Of a stretch of 37,128 bases of DNA, positions 24,428 through 34,075 are shown one piece after another. The stretch is taken from assembly GCF_000817785.2 (NCBI RefSeq), contig NZ_JTCM02000063.1, forward strand, positions 1-37,128, in the 5' to 3' direction. This DNA comes from Hassallia byssoidea VB512170. GTDB lineage: Bacteria; Cyanobacteriota; Cyanobacteriia; Cyanobacteriales; Nostocaceae. Both the position numbers and the translations under genes were made by a program. Under the pieces are notes generated by a model. That model saw only the letters and a program-made list of their open reading frames with translations, was not told where the DNA came from and did not search any database. Position 1 is the first letter of the stretch. The number at the start of each line of letters is the position of its first letter.

Positions 24428-25690
24428 ATGACTTTTACACCAACAAAAACCCTTGCCGATCAAGTTCGCGCTGATTTCCCAATATTAAATCAGGAAGTCA
24501 ACGGCAAACCTTTAATTTACCTGGATAATGCTGCTACCTCGCAAAAACCTTTGCTGGTACTTAATCGTTTGCGAGATTATTACGAGCAGTATAATGCTAA
24601 CGTACATCGCGGAGCGCATACCCTGAGTGCGAAAGCTACTGATGCTTATGAAGCTACGCGAGATAAAGTTGCTAAATTCGTTAATGCTGCATCTCGTCAG
24701 GAAATTGTTTACACCCGCAACGCATCTGAGGCGATTAATCTGATAGCCTACAGTTGGGGAATGAGCAATTTGCAACCGGGAGATGAAATTATTCTCTCGG
24801 TGATGGAACACCACAGTAATATTGTACCTTGGCAATTGGTGGCGCAAAAGACGGGTGCAGTTTTGAAGTTTGTCGAACTGACATCTGAAGAAACTTTTGA
24901 TTTAGAACAGTTCAAAACTCTGCTTTCTGAAAAAACTAAATTGGTGTCAACGGTACACGTTTCTAACACTTTGGGTTGCATTAACCCGGTGCAAGAAATT
25001 TGTGCTTTAGCGCATGAATACGGTGCAAAAGTATTAATTGATGCTTGCCAAAGTGTGCCTCATATGCCTGTTGACGTGCAGCAAATTGACTGTGATTGGT
25101 TAGTTGCTTCTGGTCACAAAATGTGCGCCCCAACTGGGATAGGCTTTTTGTATGGCAAGTTTAAATTGTTGGAATCGATGCCGCCGTTTTTCGGTGGTGG
25201 AGAAATGATTGCAGAGGTGTTTTTAGACCATTCTACCTACGCAGAATTACCGCATAAATTTGAAGCTGGTACACCGGCAATTGGGGAAGCGATCGCTCTT
25301 GGTGCTGCGATAGATTATCTTAGTAGTATTGGCATGGATAAAATCCACGCTTACGAAGCTGAATTAACTGCTTATTTGTTTGAGCAATTGCAGCAAATTC
25401 CCGAAATTAGAATTTATGGTCCCAAACCGGATGCTAACGGTGAAGGTAGAGCTGCTTTGGCTGCATTCACATCCGGAGAAGTCCACGCTAACGACTTATC
25501 TACATTATTAGATCAAGAAGGTGTAGCTATTCGTTCTGGACACCACTGCACTCAACCATTACACCGTTTTTTAGGTCTTCCTGGAACCGCAAGAGCAAGT
25601 TTATCTTTCTACAACACCCGCGAAGAAATTGATGTTTTTATCAAAGCGTTGAAAGATACCCTGGAGTTTTTCGGTGGTTTGTTTGGTTAA
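24428..25690 (+). CDS. sufS: SufS, group II cysteine desulfurase
   Basis: SufS removes sulfur from L-cysteine as a PLP-dependent enzyme and passes it as persulfide towards SufB. The 420-aa protein has [11 protein letters not shown] near the start, the PLP lysine K231 in [11 protein letters not shown], and the catalytic C374 in [13 protein letters not shown], the group II (SufS/CsdA) form of the loop. Its length is normal. It is the last gene of sufBCDS, 191 bp after sufD across the heptamer repeats, so it may be transcribed with the others or partly uncoupled by them. Confidence 0.95.
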   Translation: MTFTPTKTLADQVRADFPILNQEVNGKPLIYLDNAATSQKPLLVLNRLRDYYEQYNANVHRGAHTLSAKATDAYEATRDKVAKFVNAASRQEIVYTRNASEAINLIAYSWGMSNLQPGDEIILSVMEHHSNIVPWQLVAQKTGAVLKFVELTSEETFDLEQFKTLLSEKTKLVSTVHVSNTLGCINPVQEICALAHEYGAKVLIDACQSVPHMPVDVQQIDCDWLVASGHKMCAPTGIGFLYGKFKLLESMPPFFGGGEMIAEVFLDHSTYAELPHKFEAGTPAIGEAIALGAAIDYLSSIGMDKIHAYEAELTAYLFEQLQQIPEIRIYGPKPDANGEGRAALAAFTSGEVHANDLSTLLDQEGVAIRSGHHCTQPLHRFLGLPGTARASLSFYNTREEIDVFIKALKDTLEFFGGLFG

Positions 25691-25791
25691 TAGAAAATAT
25701 TTAGATACTAATTGTGTCAATTATTAGCAACGAGTCATGCTTGTAATTGGCACAATTTTAATATATGGGTTTATGAACAAGAGCAAGTAAG

Positions 25792-26424
25792 ATGATTATA
25801 TCTTCAAGCATTGCCGAACAAAGAACAGTGCTACACAACATTAGCTGGGAAACCTTTGAAGCCTTGCTAGCAGAAACGGGTGAGGATAGAGGTTCTCGAT
25901 TTGCTTATGAAGATGGGACTTTAGAAATAATGACTCCACTTTTTGAACACGAAAATCCTAAAAGTAATTTTGGCAATTTTATTGTTGCTTTAGCAGAAGA
26001 ACTAGAAATAGAAATTAAAAGTGCTGGTTCAACAACATTGAAGCGAAGAACCGCAAAAAGAGGCATAGAACCAGATAATTGTTATTATATCCAGAATGAA
26101 TTAGCTATTAGAGGTAAAGAAACTCTGGATTTAGAAACAGATCCAGCCCCTGATTTAGCAATTGAAATTGATATAACTAGCAGTTCAGTTAACAAATTAG
26201 GGATTTATTCCGCACTTGGTATCGCTGAACTATGGAGATATAACGGACGAGATTTAAAATTTTATCAGTTAAGAGAAGGGCAATATGTTGAATGTGAATT
26301 TAGTATTGCTTTTCCGATAGTATCGGTGAGTGATATAAGCAGATTTATTCAGCAAAGTAAAACTATGGGTGAAATTGCTTTGCTGAAATCGTTTCGCGCT
26401 TGGGTAAGGGAGAAGTTAGGATAG
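25792..26424 (+). CDS. Uma2-family (DUF820) putative restriction endonuclease-fold protein
   Basis: The 210-aa protein has the features of the very large cyanobacterial Uma2 family, which shares the PD-(D/E)XK nuclease fold: ISWETFEALLAETGEDRGSR, LEIMTPLFEHE, GIEPDNCYYIQN, and PDLAIEIDITSSSVNKLGIY with an acidic pair at the expected metal-site strand. These proteins are numerous in cyanobacteria and their role is unproven. ATG 25792 follows AAGTAAG. It seems intact. It stands alone, 101 bp after sufS. Confidence 0.9.
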   Translation: MIISSSIAEQRTVLHNISWETFEALLAETGEDRGSRFAYEDGTLEIMTPLFEHENPKSNFGNFIVALAEELEIEIKSAGSTTLKRRTAKRGIEPDNCYYIQNELAIRGKETLDLETDPAPDLAIEIDITSSSVNKLGIYSALGIAELWRYNGRDLKFYQLREGQYVECEFSIAFPIVSVSDISRFIQQSKTMGEIALLKSFRAWVREKLG

Positions 26425-26497
26425 TTTGGGTGGTGATTTTGAAAAAAACAAAATTAACAGCATCTGGAATTGCTGTTTGGTAAGGTGCTATTTACTT

Positions 26498-26800
26498 TTA
26501 ACCATCCGGTTTTACATGGGTAAAATTTGGAATTCGTCTGGAAATTTCTTCTGCTGACGTATTAAAAGGAAGCGCTTGAGTTTTCTCAGGAATACGCACT
26601 CTGGATATATGTATTCCGTGTAGACAAAATGGACACCATATTGCCATATAACCAATTTTGGTTTGAAAATCTCCAACAAATTGAAAATCTATTCCCAATC
26701 TATGGCAACTTGGACAAGCTAAGACTGGTACATTGGGCAAAGTGTTGTTAATGTCAGCCGCTATAGACATGTATAGGTGAAAAAGATTTTTTATATTCAT
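26498..26800 (-). CDS. Small protein with two CxxC motifs (zinc ribbon)
   Basis: The 100-aa product contains CPSC and CPFC separated by about 25 residues, the spacing of a four-cysteine zinc ribbon. It ends in a proline/charged tail (SRRIPNFTHVKPDG). An internal ATG (MSIAADINN, 26768-26770) gives a 90-aa version that may be the real start because the first ten residues are hydrophobic and look unplanned. I do not recognise a named family. It is divergent from the Imm1-like gene, 118 bp away, and could be related to it. Confidence 0.6.
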   Translation of the reverse strand: MNIKNLFHLYMSIAADINNTLPNVPVLACPSCHRLGIDFQFVGDFQTKIGYMAIWCPFCLHGIHISRVRIPEKTQALPFNTSAEEISRRIPNFTHVKPDG

Positions 26801-26918
26801 ATTTAATTTACCGGAGATGATATCACAAGCAAAACGCGATGGCTTTAAAATTATAAATTATTACTCAAAAGTAAAGTAAAACAATTACAGTTAAACCCCC
26901 AAAGAGAAGGAGGTAATA

Positions 26919-27479
26919 ATGTTTGTATTAGACCTATCAGTAGAAAAATGGGTTGGTAATAGAAATGAAGGGGATTTAATAGAAAACCCAAGTTGGCATC
27001 AAATAGAAGCAGCTATCCGTGAATTAGATGGCAAGAGCAAAACTTTAGTAACATTAGGAGCCGATGATGAGGCTTATATGAGTGTTGGAGGAGGTGAATT
27101 GGGAAAATATGTTGTAAATGTGACTTTCGATAATATAAACTTTCATATCTTAGTTGATTTATCAAAATCCGATGAAATAGAAAAGCTAGTAGTTGGTGGA
27201 CAAGAAGGAAATTATCCAGCGAAAATGTGTGTTGATTTGCTTCCCTGCCTGCTAGCTGCGAGAACTTTTACCGAATCAGGTAAACTTGATTCATTACTTT
27301 GTTGGGAAGAAGATAAGTATGCACGTAATGGCATGATAAAAGCGATCGCATTCCCCAAGCCAAACACTAAAAGAAACGCGAGCGCCTATAATTCCACTAC
27401 TCTTCATGACAGAAAAATCAAACAATCATACTACTTTGACATAGATTGTAATTTGGTACTAATTCACGATAAACATTGA
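26919..27479 (+). CDS. Imm1-like immunity protein
   Basis: The 186-aa protein matches the Imm1 family of polymorphic-toxin immunity proteins: the pattern IREL(D/N)G, LVTLGADDEAYMSVGGG, KYVVNVTFDN and a later VGGQEGNYPAKMCVD. A strong GGAGG sits 8 bp before the ATG. These proteins neutralise contact-dependent or secreted nuclease/deaminase toxins, but no toxin gene is visible nearby. Residues after about 145 (following a HIP1 octamer at about 27345) are lysine- and asparagine-rich, look like readthrough beyond the family's usual end, and overlap the convergent glycosyltransferase gene by 62 bp. Family call from the core is moderate. Confidence 0.7.
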   Translation: MFVLDLSVEKWVGNRNEGDLIENPSWHQIEAAIRELDGKSKTLVTLGADDEAYMSVGGGELGKYVVNVTFDNINFHILVDLSKSDEIEKLVVGGQEGNYPAKMCVDLLPCLLAARTFTESGKLDSLLCWEEDKYARNGMIKAIAFPKPNTKRNASAYNSTTLHDRKIKQSYYFDIDCNLVLIHDKH

Positions 27480-28509
27480 GTGTTTCTTTATTTACCCGTG
27501 CAGCACTAAACCGCTCTATATTTTGTTTCCCTTGATATTTCCATTTTTGCATTTCCCAAGGGTTACTAAGTAATTTCTTCATAGCAGTTGCGACAGCAAA
27601 GCTATTTTTAGGTGACACCAAAACACCAGCTTCTCCATTATCTAAAGTCTCAGGAATGCCGTCTACATCGCTGGCAATAATCGCGCAACCAGCTTCCCGC
27701 GCTTCTGTGAGAACCAAACCAAAAGATTCGTGGTGTGAAGCGAGGACGAAGATGTCAGTTGCTAGCATATAACGTTGCGGTTCGCTTTGGAAGCCTTCAA
27801 AATGAATGCGCGAAGCAAAAGCTGTATTTTGCACTTTTGCCTCAAACATTGCCCGATCCGGACCATCCCCCACTAAATATAGATGAGCATCGGGAAAATC
27901 CGCAGCTATTATTACGAACCCGTCGATTAATTCACCAATTCCTTTGCGTTGATACATTCCTGCTACGGTGGCGATCGCCGGACGGTGTAGGGGTAAGGGT
28001 TCGTAGTCTAGAATACTGCGATGCCGGGGACTGCCCAATGTACCATTAGCGACGACTCGCAATTTTTTCCTCGGTATACCGCGTCGCACCATCGAATCTG
28101 CGACTGCATTACTAACTGCAATTACGCGATCGGCTAACCCCATCAGTACTGCACTACGCTGAAATTCATTGTGTACGGTGGTAACTAAACTATATCCAAA
28201 GTTCTTTTTAAACAGCCCTGCTAGCACAGATCCTGTCATCATATGTGCATGGACAATATCCGGCTGAAACTTTTGTATGATTTTTTGATAATGCCCAGTT
28301 GCTTTAATTAAATTTGGCGGTGTTCTAGACTGATTTAATTGAAAGTGTTGAGCGCCATAATTTGCTAGTAATCCTTCATATTCGCCACCAGCAGATGCCA
28401 TCGCAACATCGTGACCAGATGCAGCTTGCAAACAAGCTAGGTCTACTGCCACATTGACAATACCGTTACCAATTTGTTGTATATGATTAGTAAGATGTAG
28501 TATACGCAT
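27418..28509 (-). CDS. GT4-family glycosyltransferase
   Basis: The 363-aa GT-B enzyme starts MRILHLTNHIQQIGNGIVNV (the G-x-G acceptor-domain loop). Its donor domain contains VAGMYQRKGIGELIDGF, LVGDGPDRAMFE, and the E-x7-E motif ESFGLVLTE. It transfers a sugar to an unknown acceptor at the cytoplasmic membrane. A PIG-L deacetylase lies just upstream in the same direction (98 bp), a pairing known where N-acetylglucosaminyl conjugates are made and then deacetylated, as in mycothiol or bacillithiol synthesis; whether that applies here is inference. The last 62 bp overlap the convergent Imm1-like ORF. Confidence 0.9.
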   Translation of the reverse strand: MRILHLTNHIQQIGNGIVNVAVDLACLQAASGHDVAMASAGGEYEGLLANYGAQHFQLNQSRTPPNLIKATGHYQKIIQKFQPDIVHAHMMTGSVLAGLFKKNFGYSLVTTVHNEFQRSAVLMGLADRVIAVSNAVADSMVRRGIPRKKLRVVANGTLGSPRHRSILDYEPLPLHRPAIATVAGMYQRKGIGELIDGFVIIAADFPDAHLYLVGDGPDRAMFEAKVQNTAFASRIHFEGFQSEPQRYMLATDIFVLASHHESFGLVLTEAREAGCAIIASDVDGIPETLDNGEAGVLVSPKNSFAVATAMKKLLSNPWEMQKWKYQGKQNIERFSAARVNKETLNVYRELVPNYNLCQSSMIV

Positions 28510-28607
28510 TTTTATTTCTCCACAGGGTCGCCGAGATTAAATTGATTAACTTTAAAATTTGAGACGCAACCTCTGCTTAACTCTTAATAATAAAGAAGTT
28601 TCAGCTA

Positions 28608-29393
28608 CTAGGATTCTACTTTGAAGAATATTTCATAAGACCCCAAAAATCGCTTTATAAAGCCAGGGGGTAGACCTTCAATTTGAGAAGAATATGAGGC
28701 GATCGCTCTATTTTTTTTGTCTTGAACTGCTGCAATTGATAGCCGATAAGCATCTGCTATATCCTGCAACTTCAGCATAATAAATAGTGGCGCTCTCCAA
28801 AATAACCAAATCGCATACTCTAGCAGTTCAACTTCGATTTTTGCTTGAGCGATCGCTTCTTTAACTAAGGTATATGCAGCTTCATGATCCTTATGACAAT
28901 CTTTTTGATGTGGAACGTAGACTTCCCCTGGTTTATACTTCTGAAGCAGTTCAGCTATCTGCTCAATCGTCTGTTGTCGTTGCAATGCTTCTAAATCTCG
29001 CAATGTTCCATCTACTTTATCCAAAAAGTAAATTTCTGATGATTCAACTCCTAAAATATTCAATGCCGTTACTGCTTCTTCTTTGCGAATTTGGATGATT
29101 TTATCTTTAATTTCCGAATCCTCGCCAACTGAACCCTGTCCATCCGTCAGAAAAGCTACTACTACTGGTATTCCCTGTTCCCTTTTTAAGGCAATCATTC
29201 CACCGCAACCAAAAGTTTCATCATCTTGATGCGGAGAAAACACCATCGCTGATTTTTTGCTAAATGTTAGTGGCATACTTCCACGACGTAAAATCCACCT
29301 AACTAGTAAGCTAGAGTGCATATATTGCACTTGATAAAGCCAGGTATTTGGAAGTAATTTTTCTAGCCGTTGGAGAATTTTTTTATAATTCAT
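28608..29393 (-). CDS. PIG-L/LmbE-family N-deacetylase
   Basis: The 261-aa enzyme is a zinc-dependent deacetylase of the LmbE/PIG-L family, acting on N-acetylglucosamine-type groups. The metal motif is PHQDDE (His55, Asp58, usual form PHPDDE) and the second motif is HKDH (His167-His170). AFLTDGQGS is the typical strand-loop after the metal site. ATG 29393 (MNYKK) has AGGAAA well placed; the ATG at 29420 adds nine residues without a good site. A hydrophobic region near residues 200-216 may mediate membrane contact. It precedes the glycosyltransferase and is probably its operon partner. Confidence 0.88.
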   Translation of the reverse strand: MNYKKILQRLEKLLPNTWLYQVQYMHSSLLVRWILRRGSMPLTFSKKSAMVFSPHQDDETFGCGGMIALKREQGIPVVVAFLTDGQGSVGEDSEIKDKIIQIRKEEAVTALNILGVESSEIYFLDKVDGTLRDLEALQRQQTIEQIAELLQKYKPGEVYVPHQKDCHKDHEAAYTLVKEAIAQAKIEVELLEYAIWLFWRAPLFIMLKLQDIADAYRLSIAAVQDKKNRAIASYSSQIEGLPPGFIKRFLGSYEIFFKVES

Positions 29394-29660
29394 AGTCACT
29401 TGTTTCCTAAATCTAATCATCGAAAAACTTCTGGTAAGTTTTTCTTTGTTTAATGCATATTTGTCTGACTTTTATTTCTTCTTTTTACATAATACCAGTT
29501 TTCTTAATCACACTTTTATCTTTTTATTTTTATTACATAAAAAATTTTAACTTTTACAATCACTTTACCTATTCTTAATTTTCCCTTATTTTCACATCAG
29601 AATATGCCAAGCAATATTAGTTATTTGCTTGGTGACTAATTTAAATTTAATTATTGAACG

Positions 29661-29866
29661 AGGGACTCTTTACTGGGGACTGGGGAAACATGTATTGGTA
29701 TTCATACCCCTACGCTAAAACGCCGACATTACTTCTCAGCCAAGTTTAATAGATCCAAGGGCACAAGAGCGACTATCAAAGGATGAAGGAACCGTCTCCG
29801 TTTTGTCTGATTTTTTGTCACCCCCAACCAAGTTTTGAAGAAAACTCTTCCTAGTAAAGAGTCCCT
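29661..29866. mobile_element. MITE-like element with 14-bp perfect terminal inverted repeats
   Basis: AGGGACTCTTTACT at 29661-29674 is exactly inverted as AGTAAAGAGTCCCT at 29853-29866, and the match continues with one mismatch to 17 bp. The 206-bp interior has no open gene. I see no clear target-site duplication, so a non-autonomous element is plausible but not proven. Confidence 0.45.
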
Positions 29867-29891
29867 AATCCAAGCGTCCAGGAGCGCCATT

Positions 29892-29922
29892 CCTCCCCGA
29901 CTTGCACACGGGGAAGTCGGAG
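29892..29922. repeat. Hairpin resembling IS200/IS605-type end structures
   Basis: CCGACTT (29897-29903) pairs with AAGTCGG (29914-29920), and CCCC/GGGG and CTCC/GGAG offer alternative pairing. Similar CATTCCTCCCCGAC...GGGGAAGTCGG structures occur near tnpB-carrying elements in cyanobacteria. No tnpA or tnpB is present here. Confidence 0.35.
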
Positions 29923-30416
29923 AAACAAGAGCGCGACCCGTTAACTGGAAATTTTTTCCGTCAACACAAAGTTTATAGTAAGATTTATTCCTAATAATCT
30001 TGAGTGAATAAGTATTAGTTAAAACTTACTTGATCTACATTTACATAATCTCGAATAATTGTCTTCTAGATTACATTTGTTTGCTTTGACAACAGAAAAT
30101 ACGGGCAGATTTGAAAATACAATCACTACCCAATTTTTGATATTAGCAGTACTGCGCCATTGGAGGTTAAAGGTTAGACTGTATCTTGTGCTTGAAAAAT
30201 ACTACTATTGTGCATAATAGTACCCCCTAGTGATACCAAAAATGTCTAAAAACATACTTGAAATTAAACTATTGATATAAGTCAGGCATTCGGTGTCAAG
30301 TTAGCCGATTGGAAACTTTCATCCAACAGACTTGAGGTGAAAATTATTCTTCTCAAACTCCGAATATCGACTTACAACACTGTAGCAGACTATCTATTTA
30401 TTAGATGTGTTTTAAA
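29923..30416. other. Gap with one imperfect palindrome
   Basis: No supported gene. TACTATTGTGCATAATAGTA (30203-30222) is a 20-bp palindrome with one mismatched pair. The rest is A/T-rich without a recognisable element. Confidence 0.35.
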
Positions 30417-32591
30417 TCACTTTGGTAGATTGTACACAATCACTTTTCCTTTAGCATCTTCCTCAACAAACACTAAGTACTGACCATTTGAGCGGCGAAA
30501 AGCGCGGATACCGTATGGCATATCAATCCAACCACTTTCGCCCTTCACTTCTGCACCAGGTTTTAACTTTTGAACTTCCGCTCCCGTTGCTGTCTTGTAG
30601 ACATATACTTCTGCGGTTTTCACTGTGACGGCAAACACGTAATCTCCTGCCACACTCATTGCGGCTGTAGACACTTCGCGTTTGCCAGTCGTGTCGTAGG
30701 GAATTACAGTTCGCCAACGGGGAGTGCGATTTCCTTTGCTCCAATTGTCAAAACGGGCAATTTCCGATCCAGCAATTGTGGCATCGTCGCCGACTGCGGG
30801 GTGATCTACAGTGAAGCCAGACAAATACATAGTGTCTGTTTCCGGGAAATATTCGATTCTGCGGATATCAGTGAATATACTTGGTGTTTTTTGTTTTTGG
30901 AGCGAACTAGAGGTGTAGATTGGGTTGCCGTTTCTATCTAGTCCTTGTAACGGATAATGCCGAATGCCGATACCATCTAGAGTTCGCAAGGTTTTCCAAA
31001 CATCTCCTTTGCTGTCTACCCACAATCCTCCCAGGTAGGGATAATCTTTTGGTAAAGAATCGTATTCGCCTTTGTCAAAGGCGCCGTTACCATTGCGATC
31101 GCCCCAAATCCATTCTCCTTCTTTGGGTATATTAGGAAGCCAACTTACAGCTACTGGTTTTCCATCTTTTTCTGGTGTTCCCCAAAACATTCCCGCTGGT
31201 ATGGCAATTTTGCCATCACTGTTCGGATTGAAACGATAAATCTCTATAAAGCTGGCAAAGATATCTGTGAGAAACATAAAAGGCTTGCCTTTAATACGCC
31301 GAAAAAAGGCTGAAGTCGGCGCTGTATGCAAACGCGGATCTTGTGGGTATTTGAAAGGATTTATTGTGTAAGCTTTGTAAGTCGCTTGCTGATCGGCAGG
31401 CTTGTTATAATTCATGACGAATTGTTCTTGCTTCGTAAATACCTCAATTCCATCACTAGCTGGGTCAGTATCGGCATTATCGACAAAATGCAAACCTAAC
31501 AATTGCCACTGTAGTTTTCCGGTAGGTGAAAACTTCCGCAAATCCGTGCCTGAATAATTGAAACCATTACTATTTATATAGATATTACCTGCGGCATCTG
31601 TGCCGACTCCAGTAATACCGTAAAATTTCAAATCACTGATTTCCCCAGCCGTACCTTGATATATACCGCCCTTGCTGCCGAAAGTTCCGGTTAATACTGG
31701 CTTTTTTTTAATATTGTAAATTAATACTTGCTGGCGCGAATCATTTTCTGCTACTAAAAGTCTATTTTGATTATCGATGGCGATCGCCTGAGGCTTAACT
31801 ACATCGGCAATCTGTTCTGGTAACTGTTTTCCTTGTTGAGAATAATGTAGAATTTTAGCCGGATTACTACCTTTTTTCGACTGAATAATCCACAAATTTC
31901 CTTGACGGTCAACGCTTATCTGTCCGGGATTGCTAAAGCTAAAGCTGCGAATTTCGTCTAGAGTCTCGCTGTTATAAACTCGAATTTTATTGTCAGCGGA
32001 ATCGCTAACATACAACTCGTTTCCTGAAGTTGCCAATCCAGTAATTTCGCCTTTAGTACTGACAATCAACATGCTGCGATCGTAGCCGCGTCCTTTACTA
32101 AAAGCAGCAGGTTTGCCAGATAAGTCGTAGCGTCTTACACAGTACCAAGTTGTTTTTTCTGGGGGATAATCAGCTTTTATGTCGCCCATCGACCCCTGAA
32201 TCATGGCAAGGTAAATGTATTTACTATTTCCTGTGATAGCTTTGCCCCCGCTACGACTCCAACCGTGGGTTTCCACAGAAGAACCAATAACATCGCCATC
32301 TTTGTATATTCCGGCTTCTCTGCCGGCTTCATCCCAACCGCTGTTAGTATAAACTGTACCGTTTGGGGCAACATACATCGCTTCAATCTGGTTTTGTACC
32401 CACTTATCGCCACCACCAAATGTATTACCTATCCAAGAGGTTTTGTAGGTGGTTGCTGACGCTACATTAGCAGTTAAATATGTTGCAATTCCAATTGAAA
32501 TAAGAATTCCAGCTATCAGACTAAGTAAAAAACTGACAACTTTACCCCGTGACAAAAATAAATTCTTGATGTGCTGATTAAACATTTGCAT
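30417..32591 (-). CDS. Exported NHL-type beta-propeller protein with an EF-hand-like loop
   Basis: The 724-aa protein has a hydrophobic helix at about 18-42 (VVSFLLSLIAGILISIGIAT) after a basic start, ending near a VASA site, so it is exported or membrane anchored. The rest is rich in short repeats of the NHL/SMP-30 beta-propeller style, for example GLATSGNELYVSDSADNKI, GQISVDRQGNLWIIQS and AIAIDNQNRLLVAENDSRQ. A calcium loop DRNGNGAFDKGE (residues 498-509) follows the EF-hand/dockerin pattern D-x-N-x-N-G-x-F-x3-E exactly. I do not know a specific function; a carbohydrate- or surface-binding role is possible. The ATG at 32591 starts the signal region directly. Confidence 0.8.
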   Translation of the reverse strand: MQMFNQHIKNLFLSRGKVVSFLLSLIAGILISIGIATYLTANVASATTYKTSWIGNTFGGGDKWVQNQIEAMYVAPNGTVYTNSGWDEAGREAGIYKDGDVIGSSVETHGWSRSGGKAITGNSKYIYLAMIQGSMGDIKADYPPEKTTWYCVRRYDLSGKPAAFSKGRGYDRSMLIVSTKGEITGLATSGNELYVSDSADNKIRVYNSETLDEIRSFSFSNPGQISVDRQGNLWIIQSKKGSNPAKILHYSQQGKQLPEQIADVVKPQAIAIDNQNRLLVAENDSRQQVLIYNIKKKPVLTGTFGSKGGIYQGTAGEISDLKFYGITGVGTDAAGNIYINSNGFNYSGTDLRKFSPTGKLQWQLLGLHFVDNADTDPASDGIEVFTKQEQFVMNYNKPADQQATYKAYTINPFKYPQDPRLHTAPTSAFFRRIKGKPFMFLTDIFASFIEIYRFNPNSDGKIAIPAGMFWGTPEKDGKPVAVSWLPNIPKEGEWIWGDRNGNGAFDKGEYDSLPKDYPYLGGLWVDSKGDVWKTLRTLDGIGIRHYPLQGLDRNGNPIYTSSSLQKQKTPSIFTDIRRIEYFPETDTMYLSGFTVDHPAVGDDATIAGSEIARFDNWSKGNRTPRWRTVIPYDTTGKREVSTAAMSVAGDYVFAVTVKTAEVYVYKTATGAEVQKLKPGAEVKGESGWIDMPYGIRAFRRSNGQYLVFVEEDAKGKVIVYNLPK

Positions 32592-33015
32592 TCTGTGATT
32601 GTTGCTTTTGACGGTGTTTTGTTTCTGCCGCAGTTATGGCTGATTATAAATGCCAATTTAGTAATTATTGATCGACCATGTTTATATTTTTTTATTAATG
32701 GATAATAATACTCAATCCAGACAGATTCTTTACACAATCACTTAAGTGTTTACTTTGGTTTCATTTTTTCAGTTATCAATTATACGTAGATGAAGATTTA
32801 ATTAATAGTCAAGAGTAAATACATACAATTAGAATAATTGATGTTTCAATAAGCTAGAACATCTGTTATATCAGTATATATACATTAAATAATCAGATTG
32901 TCAGATTTTCTCGGTCGTCTTTACAAAATCTTTATTGAATCGACACAAGTGTTTAAATTTGATTTTTAAAGTTTTTAGAATAATTAAGTAGATGGGCATA
33001 AATAAAGCTCCTTAA
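32592..33015. other. A/T-rich gap upstream of the beta-propeller gene
   Basis: No supported gene. CACTTAAGTG (32739-32748) shares the ACTTAAGT core of the palindrome upstream of gmd and could be a regulatory site. Otherwise I see nothing here. Confidence 0.3.
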
Positions 33016-33070
33016 GTAGTAAGGGCTTCAGCCCTTAAAACCTTGATTTGAGCGGTAAACCGCTCACTAC
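33016..33070. repeat. Second copy of the two-hairpin palindromic repeat
   Basis: GTAGT (33016-33020) pairs with ACTAC (33066-33070) and encloses TAAGGGCT-TC-AGCCCTTA and GAGCGGT-AA-ACCGCTC. The layout equals that of 22042-22100, including the first loop TC, while the stem sequences differ. Confidence 0.75.
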
Positions 33071-33276
33071 GAACCAGGACAGTATTTTAAGTTTAATTTC
33101 ACCCACTTACTTATTTTAAATTTCCATCATGTGAAGTGACTTTTTAGATAAAAATGTCAATCAAAATATATATTTGTTGAAGATAAATTTGCTTTTATAG
33201 AAACGCTTGGACGCTTGAAAGAGGAATTTTCATGCTGTATTGTGAACTTCGTTCATATTGTCAGATTGCATAAATG

Positions 33277-33936
33277 CTATTGTTGAGTATTAAATCGCAC
33301 ACCAGCTAAAATCAAATTAATTGCTTGTTGCGTGTATTGCTCAATCATTTCTGGACTTCGCAAGTCTAAATCCGGTTTTGCATACTTAAGATTCTCGTAG
33401 GCATCGAAGTAAAAAGTACAAACTGCGGCAATATGAATTGCAGTTAGAAACGGGTCAACTGAACGAAAGCAACCTTCCGCCATACCACGTTCTAAAATAT
33501 TAATAACTTGCTCGAAACCTTCTTGCCAGTTTGTCTGTTTGTAAAACTTACCTTGATTTTGATTCGCTTCTTGAAATAAAATCATGCCTAAGTGAGGATG
33601 CTGGACTCTATAAGCAATAGCTGCTTGGATAACCTCCTTTAAAGCTTCTTCCGGTGGCAAATTATCCAAGTTAGTTTCCCGAATCATGTCGTTTATTGGA
33701 AAGTCGAGTCGATGTAAGACTGCTTGATACAGCTTTTCCTTACTCTCAAAATAGTAGTAAATCATGGCTTTGGTTACGCCACTACCCGAAGCGATCGCCT
33801 CCGTTCGCGCTCCCGAAAGACCATGCTTGGCAAACTCTTCCGTCGCTGCATCTAATATCTGCGCTTTCGTCGCTTCAGCATCGCGCACTTGTCGAGGTTT
33901 GTTAGATGAAGATTTTGATTGCGTTGAACGACCCAC
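33277..33936 (-). CDS. TetR/AcrR-family transcriptional regulator
   Basis: The 219-aa repressor has an N-terminal TetR helix-turn-helix: AQILDAATEEFAKHGLSGAR, TEAIASGSGVTKAMIYYYFE, SKEKLYQAVLHR. A C-terminal all-helical ligand/dimer domain follows (about residues 85-215) containing LGMILFQEANQNQGKFYKQ. Its natural ligand is unknown. It is divergent from the Rieske oxygenase gene, and the 257-bp spacer holds clear dyad symmetry. A regulator next to an oxygenase suggests substrate-induced control of the oxygenase, which is inference. Length and start (ATG 33936) are normal. Confidence 0.92.
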   Translation of the reverse strand: MGRSTQSKSSSNKPRQVRDAEATKAQILDAATEEFAKHGLSGARTEAIASGSGVTKAMIYYYFESKEKLYQAVLHRLDFPINDMIRETNLDNLPPEEALKEVIQAAIAYRVQHPHLGMILFQEANQNQGKFYKQTNWQEGFEQVINILERGMAEGCFRSVDPFLTAIHIAAVCTFYFDAYENLKYAKPDLDLRSPEMIEQYTQQAINLILAGVRFNTQQ

Positions 33937-34075
33937 AGCTCACCATCAAAGAGACGAACATTATCTTAACTAAAAAACCGAAAACTTTGAGCTAGGACTT
34001 TCGGGGATCAAAGTTTTTCAAGACTGGTTAGTAGTTGACAGACAAAATGAAATTGGTTAAATTAATAACTAACTA

